A stretch of DNA of 64,000 nt from Shewanella psychropiezotolerans (GTDB lineage Bacteria > Pseudomonadota > Gammaproteobacteria > Enterobacterales > Shewanellaceae): positions 2,348,001-2,412,000 of the forward strand of contig NZ_CP041614.1 of NCBI RefSeq assembly GCF_007197555.1, given 5' to 3'. Within the stretch, counting starts at the first letter, position 1, and the number at the start of each line of letters is the position of its first letter. Position numbers and translations under genes: made by a program. Under the pieces are notes generated by a model that worked only from the letters and a program-made list of their open reading frames with translations, ran no database searches and was not told the origin of the DNA. This document shows positions 58,509-64,000 of this stretch, in pieces.

Positions 58509-59221
58509 GTTTCGCCTTTTAATTGCCTTATATTGGTTTTTTCAACCAATATAAGATTGATCCTTGGTTAATGGAACCGCTAAGTGAGTAAATTTGTTCC
58601 CGATAAAGCCAGTATAAAAAAGGTGTAATTAAATTTCGTGATCTTGGTCAAATTGCGGCCTAAAACTCGAAAAGTGTAATTTATTTACAGAATGTTCCTT
58701 TGTCAATGCTTGATCTTTACTTGAATCTAGCTGTGGTTCATTAACACTCGATCTTAAATTGGTAAGACCAATTTACCACGGAGATGATAACACAATCTGA
58801 AAATGACGGCACTCCTTGTCTGGGCTACTGGCTTTGATAATCAAAATTTTGCGAGCAAGGTAACAATTGTATAGGTAAGCCTAATAAAGGGATACTTTAG
58901 GCACGTAATTTGCTTCATGTATTCTAGTGAGTATTATTAATATCGAAAATAATAACGAACAGAGAAGGTTTTTATATTTATATTTAAATAATTTCAATCG
59001 ATTAGGATAGATCTGTTCAAGATTAAATCAATTGGTAATAGTCTTTAAGTTTGCAGATCAGGTTAGCTTGTTAGCGGATAATTTGTACTGCAAGATGGTG
59101 GTAGTGATATTTATGATTCGATAATGGGCTCATTAATTTGAGACTACACATTGCTTCTGTGTGTTATCGCTTTGAGGCAAGTGTTAATTTAGTTTATATT
59201 GCGTCCATATTATAAGAATAA
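58509..59221. other. long divergent promoter region (focA and yfcC)
   Basis: About 710 bases separate the anaerobic focA-pfl operon from the YfcC-family gene. It is AT-rich and holds no convincing gene. A CRP-like half-symmetrical site lies at 58637-58652. The region should contain promoters in both directions, but I could not fix hexamers. Confidence 0.6.
58637..58652. promoter_or_regulatory. CRP/FNR-type site upstream of focA
   Basis: CGTGATCTTGGTCAAA matches the TGTGA-N6-TCACA consensus at 8 of 10 positions, 129 bases before the focA start. It could bind Crp or EtrA, both of which control anaerobic genes in Shewanella. A near-identical sequence is at 63942. Confidence 0.45.
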
Positions 59222-60772
59222 ATGGCTGTAAATATGGAACAGACGAGCTCAATTGGTAAAGCCCAAGCGGTCAAAAACATCTCTACATGGCAGATGCCAG
59301 ATACCTTAGTTATCATTTTTTTCGTTGCATTGGCGGCTGCGGTTTTAACCTATTTTGTCCCTATTGGGGCCTTCGATACTCAAGAGGTCAATTATTTAGC
59401 CGATGGTGTTGAAAAGTCGCGAGTCGTTGTCGATCCAAGTTCATTTCAATATATCCTAGACGAGCATGGCGATCCTAAACTTCAGCCTGTTGCGCTGTTT
59501 GAAGGAGGCGGTGGCGCAGGTTTCTTTAACTTCGCTTTCGAAGGTCTTGTCTCAGGCTCCAAATGGGGTAGCGCCATCGGCGTCATCATGTTTATGCTGG
59601 TGATTGGCGGCTCGTTCGGAGTCGTGATGGCAACGGGCACCATAGATAATGGCATCTTAAGGCTTATCGATAAGACCCGTGGTAATGAGATGCTGTTTAT
59701 TCCGGCTATATTTAGTTTGTTTTCTCTCGGCGGCGCCGTGTTCGGCATGGGGGAGGAGGCTATTGCCTTCGCGATAATCATCTGTCCCCTGATGATAAGA
59801 CTGGGCTACGATGGCATAACGACCGTGATGGTTACCTATGTGGCGACCCAGATTGGGTTTGCCAGCTCATGGATGAATCCATTTAGTGTAGCCATCGCCC
59901 AAGGGATAGCCGGTATACCTGTGCTATCGGGCTCGGGTATGAGAGTGATCATGTGGGCAGGATTCACCCTGATGGGGCTGGCATTCACCATGAGCTATGC
60001 TAAGAAGATCAAACAAACACCTTCACTCTCCCTTAGTTACCATTCGGATGCTTATTTTAGGGATAACCAGAGTAAAGCTAGCTTAGATAGTCGTTTCAAT
60101 ATCGGCGACATCTTAGTATTACTGTCGATTGTTGCGACTGTTGCTTGGGTGATCTGGGGCGTGGTGACTCAGGCTTGGTTTATTCCCGAGATCGCCAGCC
60201 AGTTTTTTACCATGGGTATAGTGATAGGCTCGATAGGCGTGATATTCAAGCTTAATGGCATGACAATCAATAAAGTGGCGACCAGCTTTAAGCAAGGCGC
60301 AGGCACTATGCTTGAACCTGCCGTGTTAGTTGGTTGTGCTTCAGGCATTCTTATCTTACTCGGCGGCGGTGGTCCAACTGAACCTAGCGTGCTTAATTCT
60401 ATTTTAAACAGTGCAGGTAACGTCATTGGCCAATTACCTAACGCTCTTTCTGCCTGGTTTATGTTGCTGTTCCAGTCGGTATTTAATTTCTTCGTGACCT
60501 CTGGCTCGGGACAGGCTGCTCTGACGATGCCTTTAATGGCGCCATTGGCCGATATTGTGGGTGTGACCAGGCAGGTGGCCGTGCTTGCGTTTCAGTTGGG
60601 AGATGGTTTTACAAATGTCTTGGTTCCGACATCGGCATCCTTGATGGCGACCTTAGGTGTGTGTCGCGTCGATTGGGGGGATTGGCTTAAGTTTATCTGG
60701 CGTTTTATGCTTGGATTGTTTGTTGTATCAAGCTTAGTGGTCGTAGGGGCACACTATTTAGGTTTTAGTTAA
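59222..60772 (+). CDS. yfcC: YfcC family membrane transporter
   Basis: The 516-residue protein has about 12 to 13 membrane segments and matches the YfcC family, related to C4-dicarboxylate carriers: MPDTLVIIFFVALAAAVLTYF, FSLGGAVFGMGEEAIAF, TQIGFASSWMNPFSVAIAQG, and SGSGQAALTMPLMAPLADIVG. The gene is near pta in E. coli as well. Start ATG 59222; a second Met at 59234 is an alternative. The substrate is uncertain, proposed to be amino acid or peptide-like compounds in relatives. Confidence 0.88.
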   Translation: MAVNMEQTSSIGKAQAVKNISTWQMPDTLVIIFFVALAAAVLTYFVPIGAFDTQEVNYLADGVEKSRVVVDPSSFQYILDEHGDPKLQPVALFEGGGGAGFFNFAFEGLVSGSKWGSAIGVIMFMLVIGGSFGVVMATGTIDNGILRLIDKTRGNEMLFIPAIFSLFSLGGAVFGMGEEAIAFAIIICPLMIRLGYDGITTVMVTYVATQIGFASSWMNPFSVAIAQGIAGIPVLSGSGMRVIMWAGFTLMGLAFTMSYAKKIKQTPSLSLSYHSDAYFRDNQSKASLDSRFNIGDILVLLSIVATVAWVIWGVVTQAWFIPEIASQFFTMGIVIGSIGVIFKLNGMTINKVATSFKQGAGTMLEPAVLVGCASGILILLGGGGPTEPSVLNSILNSAGNVIGQLPNALSAWFMLLFQSVFNFFVTSGSGQAALTMPLMAPLADIVGVTRQVAVLAFQLGDGFTNVLVPTSASLMATLGVCRVDWGDWLKFIWRFMLGLFVVSSLVVVGAHYLGFS

Positions 60773-60798
60773 TGCCAGTATGATTAGATAGATTAATA

Positions 60799-60828
60799 GA
60801 AAAACGGCATCAAATGATGCCGTTTTTC
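60799..60828 (+). terminator. Rho-independent terminator after yfcC
   Basis: AAAAACGGCATCA and TGATGCCGTTTTT pair around AA, 27 bases past the yfcC stop. Confidence 0.9.
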
Positions 60829-60852
60829 TGTTTAAAATCATATTAACTGAGT

Positions 60853-60883
60853 TAAAAAAGCCTAGGAATAACCTAGGCTTTTG
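60853..60883 (-). terminator. Rho-independent terminator after the second receptor gene
   Basis: On the minus strand AAAAGCCTAGG and CCTAGGCTTTT pair around TTATT and are followed by more T. It lies 17 bases past the stop of the receptor gene. Confidence 0.88.
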
Positions 60884-60899
60884 TCAAAAATTATCTTTT

Positions 60900-63518
60900 T
60901 TAGAATTTTTGTGTATAAGACGCTGTGTATGTACGTCCGTATAGATTATAAAGAGATGAATCATATTCTAGATCTGAATCTAGAACTGGATCTTCATTGG
61001 TGATGTTACGCACACCTAAGGTAAACTTACCATTCCATGCAGCCATGTAACTATAGCTTGCATCGAATGTTGTTTGTGATGAAAGACTTCCTATTTGCTC
61101 ATAGGTATTTGGATCTGTTTTTTCAGATTGTCCATCAATGTATTGAGTCAATAGTGAAGCTGAGTGATCACCATATGCCCAATCAACAACCCAAGTGAAG
61201 CGGTACTCTGGCATGCCATTACGACCAATTTGGTTGTTTACTGGTCCGTTGAAGTACTCTTCATCATCGAAAGAGATGATGTAAGTTAGATCGAATGTTG
61301 AGCCAAAATCACCAGCGGCAGTTTCTAAGCCAGAATAGGTTAAGTTGAAATCGATACCAGAAGTATCGAAGCCATTACCGTTGACCTGTGGGGTCGTTGC
61401 AGACAAGATTTTACCATCTGCATTATTACCCACACGTTTGATATCACCTAGAGCCAAGTTACCGTAGCCGACTTTCTTCTCTTCTTTAAGCAAAGAGTCA
61501 AGAGTGATAAACGTGATCACATCATCGATACTTAAATTGTAATATTCAACTTTAGTACTGAAGTTGTCTGTGATGTTCCAGATTGCACCAAGATTATAGA
61601 AATCAGATGTTTCAGGCTGTAGCTCAGAGTTAGCCGTACGAGTTACGTCATATTGCTTAGCTTTACAGTCTGTAGTAGACGTTCCTTGCTGTTCACAATA
61701 GTGATAATCGGTTGCTGAATCTGCACTGAAAGAATCGGCAGCATAAAGATCTGATAATGCCGGTGCACGGAAGCCTTGGCCCCATGATGCACGTAATACA
61801 ACATCTTCAATTAGCTGGTATCTAAGTGCAATCTTAGGAGTCGTTGCTGAGCCAAAGTCTGAATACTTGTCGTAGCGGAATGCAAGGTTGAGTTCCAGAT
61901 CATCAGTAACGGGAATGATACTCTCTGCAAAGACTGCAAATACATCGCGATCTCCGCCTGAACCGTTACCCGAAGATCCGATGACTTCACCTGCAGCGGT
62001 TTCGGCATCGACGTTAGCTTCATATTTGTACTGCATAAATTCAGTACCCACATACCAACCAACTATGCCAGCAGGAAGATCGATAGCTTCGAAGTTGATA
62101 CCAGCATTCACACTTTGGAATTCCATGATATCTTGCTTAAGGGTATCGTGGCTTATTGCAGCAACAACAGCCTCACTGTTTCCTTCTGGACCGAAATTAA
62201 ATTCACCACTCTTAACCATAGCCTCAACAGTTGGACGGTGTACATAGCCCTTACCGTAGTTGCTATTTTCAGCTAGATTATAGTGATAAGTGAAATCCCA
62301 GCCAAAGTCATCATGCTCACCGACTAAACCAACTTGGATATCTGTGCTGTAATCGATTGTAGATGAATCACGGGTACCTACGTCGGTGAAACGATAGTAA
62401 ACTCGGCCATCATTTTCATTTTTACTTGTGCCAGTGTTAGTACCATCGGCTGAGTAATTTTGAATATCAACTTGACCAGCATCAACATTAAACCAGCCAG
62501 CTGCAGGAGCGAAACGACCGAAAGTCTCGTTACGTGAGAATAGGCCTTGAGTTTCAAACATGATTTCGTCAGATAGCTCGTAATTTGCAGTTACATAACC
62601 TGCAGTATACTTACGCGCGGCGTGATCGGCTGCTTCTGAGGTGTAGTCATAACCACAGATATAATCGCCATCACCATAATCGTAAACATGGCCGCCACCG
62701 ACCATTTTTTTGTTATCACAGGCAGCCATTGGGCTAAACTGTCCTGAAGTCATATCCAAAAAGTTACGGGCATATGCAGAAACACCCGTCGTATCGGCAT
62801 ATTTCTCTGCTAATGTGTTAGTAGAGCTTGTGAACCAACGATCACGTTGGAAGATAATTTCACGACTCTGATGTTCGAATGAGAAAGTTAGACTGCCCTT
62901 GTCGCTGCTCGTACCACCTATGATGTGAGTTTTCCACTCTTCACCACCAGCTTGTTGAGGGTTAGTACCCGTACCGGAGATCTCTAGTCCTTCAAAATCT
63001 TTCTTAAGGATAATATTAACAACACCAGCAACGGCATCAGAACCATAAACAGCTGAAGCACCATCAGAAAGGATTTCGATGCGTTCAATAGCGGCAGTAG
63101 GAATGGTGTTTAAGTTAACTGCTGTGCCACCCATAGTCGGTGAACCAGGCATACGTTTGCCGTTTAGAAGAACCAAAGTTCTGTCTGCTCCAGCACCACG
63201 CAAGTTGATATTAGCTTGGCTCTGCCAAGAGCTACCCGATGATTCGGCGCTTGAGCCGAAGGTGTTTAAGTTACTACGACGTAAAACATCGGCGACTGAC
63301 ATAGCGCCAGTTTTTTCCATATCAGCAGCGGTAATAGTCGTTACCGGTGAAGATCCTTCTAAGTCAGTACGTTTTATACGTGAACCAGTAACTTGAATTC
63401 TTTCTACTTTTTCATCATCACTTGCAGCAAATACGACTGGCGCAGTTAATGCGGCAGTTGCAGCACCACTAATTAATGCAAAACGTACAGCTTTAGCCAT
63501 TTTTGAGTTTGGCAGCAT
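60900..63518 (-). CDS. TonB-dependent outer-membrane receptor (second)
   Basis: The 872-residue receptor has a signal peptide (MLPNSKMAKAVRFALISGAA, ending VFA near residue 31), a plug starting VERIQVTGSRIKRTDLEGSS, ANINLRGAGADRTLVLLNGK, IERIEILSDGASAVYGSDAV, and a barrel ending YGRTYTASYTQKF. Its plug clearly resembles that of the receptor at 28956, so they are paralogues with different loops. Two Cys pairs occur in extracellular-type loops. The ligand is unknown; related receptors take up peptides, glycans or siderophores. It is monocistronic, with a terminator downstream. Confidence 0.92.
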   Translation of the reverse strand: MLPNSKMAKAVRFALISGAATAALTAPVVFAASDDEKVERIQVTGSRIKRTDLEGSSPVTTITAADMEKTGAMSVADVLRRSNLNTFGSSAESSGSSWQSQANINLRGAGADRTLVLLNGKRMPGSPTMGGTAVNLNTIPTAAIERIEILSDGASAVYGSDAVAGVVNIILKKDFEGLEISGTGTNPQQAGGEEWKTHIIGGTSSDKGSLTFSFEHQSREIIFQRDRWFTSSTNTLAEKYADTTGVSAYARNFLDMTSGQFSPMAACDNKKMVGGGHVYDYGDGDYICGYDYTSEAADHAARKYTAGYVTANYELSDEIMFETQGLFSRNETFGRFAPAAGWFNVDAGQVDIQNYSADGTNTGTSKNENDGRVYYRFTDVGTRDSSTIDYSTDIQVGLVGEHDDFGWDFTYHYNLAENSNYGKGYVHRPTVEAMVKSGEFNFGPEGNSEAVVAAISHDTLKQDIMEFQSVNAGINFEAIDLPAGIVGWYVGTEFMQYKYEANVDAETAAGEVIGSSGNGSGGDRDVFAVFAESIIPVTDDLELNLAFRYDKYSDFGSATTPKIALRYQLIEDVVLRASWGQGFRAPALSDLYAADSFSADSATDYHYCEQQGTSTTDCKAKQYDVTRTANSELQPETSDFYNLGAIWNITDNFSTKVEYYNLSIDDVITFITLDSLLKEEKKVGYGNLALGDIKRVGNNADGKILSATTPQVNGNGFDTSGIDFNLTYSGLETAAGDFGSTFDLTYIISFDDEEYFNGPVNNQIGRNGMPEYRFTWVVDWAYGDHSASLLTQYIDGQSEKTDPNTYEQIGSLSSQTTFDASYSYMAAWNGKFTLGVRNITNEDPVLDSDLEYDSSLYNLYGRTYTASYTQKF

Positions 63519-64000
63519 TTTGTTCTCCCTGACACTTATTATGTTTTTAATAATTTGGTTTTAATTTTTATATAGCAACAAATGCAATCAGTCATACGCT
63601 TGTTAATTTTATTAAACGAATATTGATTAATGTTGCTAGGAGTGGGATATAAGCACGTAGTGATAACATCTGCAATGGTATGTAAACGAGAAGGATTAAA
63701 GCGCATTACTACTTTTGGTTAACTTGCCCACCCCTTTCTCGCAACACTTCAGGCTGTTGTAAATCTGTTAATCAATGGCTTAGGTTACAATTATAATGGG
63801 TGTGTTAATCTTTGGGCATTTTATATTCTGTTTCTATTTGTTCGGAGAGCTTTATAAATGTTTCCCTGGGTTAAATCGGTAACATATGGTTAACCGGATA
63901 ATCGTGAAAAAAGTATTCGATTGAAACAAATATAATCATCTTGTGATTTTGGTCACCATTTTGATCTCCTTGTTTTGTTTTTAGTTTGTTTGAAATATCA
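63519..64000. other. intergenic region at the right edge
   Basis: About 480 bases upstream of the second receptor gene. It is AT-rich, has no supported gene, and contains a CRP-type site at 63942. The promoter for the receptor must be here, but hexamers are not clear. Confidence 0.5.
63942..63957. promoter_or_regulatory. CRP-type operator
   Basis: TGTGATTTTGGTCACC matches the CRP consensus (TGTGA-N6-TCACA) at 9 of 10 conserved positions. It is 424 bases before the receptor start, so it may instead serve a gene beyond the window edge. Confidence 0.55.

Noticed and set aside
58833..58845. TTTGATAATCAAA palindrome before the anaerobic operon, as an FNR box
   Set aside because: FNR half-sites need four bases between TTGAT and ATCAA; here only one base separates them.

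Overview
The window reads as chromosomal DNA from a marine Shewanella-like gammaproteobacterium. Evidence: E. coli-like housekeeping gene orders (acpH/queA-tgt-yajC-secD-secF; suhB/trmJ then iscR-iscS-iscU-iscA-hscB-hscA-fdx-iscX; yfbV/ackA-pta; focA-pflB-pflA), cysE lying between trmJ and iscR, long TonB-dependent receptors whose plug domain starts with a TGSRI motif, and AT-rich intergenic DNA. The species cannot be settled from the sequence alone. I see no rRNA, tRNA or CRISPR.

Layout. 1-5751 (minus strand) is a surface-polysaccharide cluster. In transcription order it holds a membrane acyltransferase, a GT4 glycosyltransferase, a nucleotidyltransferase-fold protein, a NodB-like deacetylase, a GT2 glycosyltransferase and a second GT4 cut by the window edge; the last five overlap by 4-14 bases. 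6140-8343 holds a small hypothetical gene, a frameshifted RluA-type pseudouridine synthase, acpH and a 52-residue ORF. 8408-13955 is queuosine synthesis and the Sec accessory complex. 14226-18804 is mixed: a DUF2007 protein with a zinc ribbon, a siroheme-type dehydrogenase, yaeQ, yecH, an isolated ParA/ribbon-helix-helix pair, a PilZ protein and PsiE. 19039-28129 is suhB, trmJ, cysE, the complete isc operon behind two IscR-type operators, and ndk.

28956-37133 is the most unusual region: a TonB-dependent receptor, an AraC-type regulator, a diheme lipoprotein, a 262-bp MITE-like element, and a large lipoprotein that fuses a parallel beta-helix to a second copy of the same diheme domain. The job of this protein pair is, to my knowledge, unknown. 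37482-44826 carries a decayed GGDEF-EAL gene, a DUF481 outer-membrane protein, a frameshifted tesA diverging from ybbA and a frameshifted ybbP, and a START-domain protein. 44844-49959 contains yfcH-folX, tqsA, a methyltransferase, two small ORFs and a lipoprotein. 50334-60772 is anaerobic pyruvate and acetate metabolism (pta, ackA, pflA, pflB, focA) with yfbV and a YfcC-family carrier. A second TonB-dependent receptor closes the window.

How the genes connect. The isc block couples cysteine supply (CysE, IscS) to Fe-S assembly under IscR feedback. PflA/PflB make formate and acetyl-CoA from pyruvate, FocA moves formate, and Pta-AckA turn acetyl-CoA into acetate and ATP. Three genes (the rluA-like gene, tesA, ybbP) each look one base short at one point, so either genuine decay or sequencing error must be considered.
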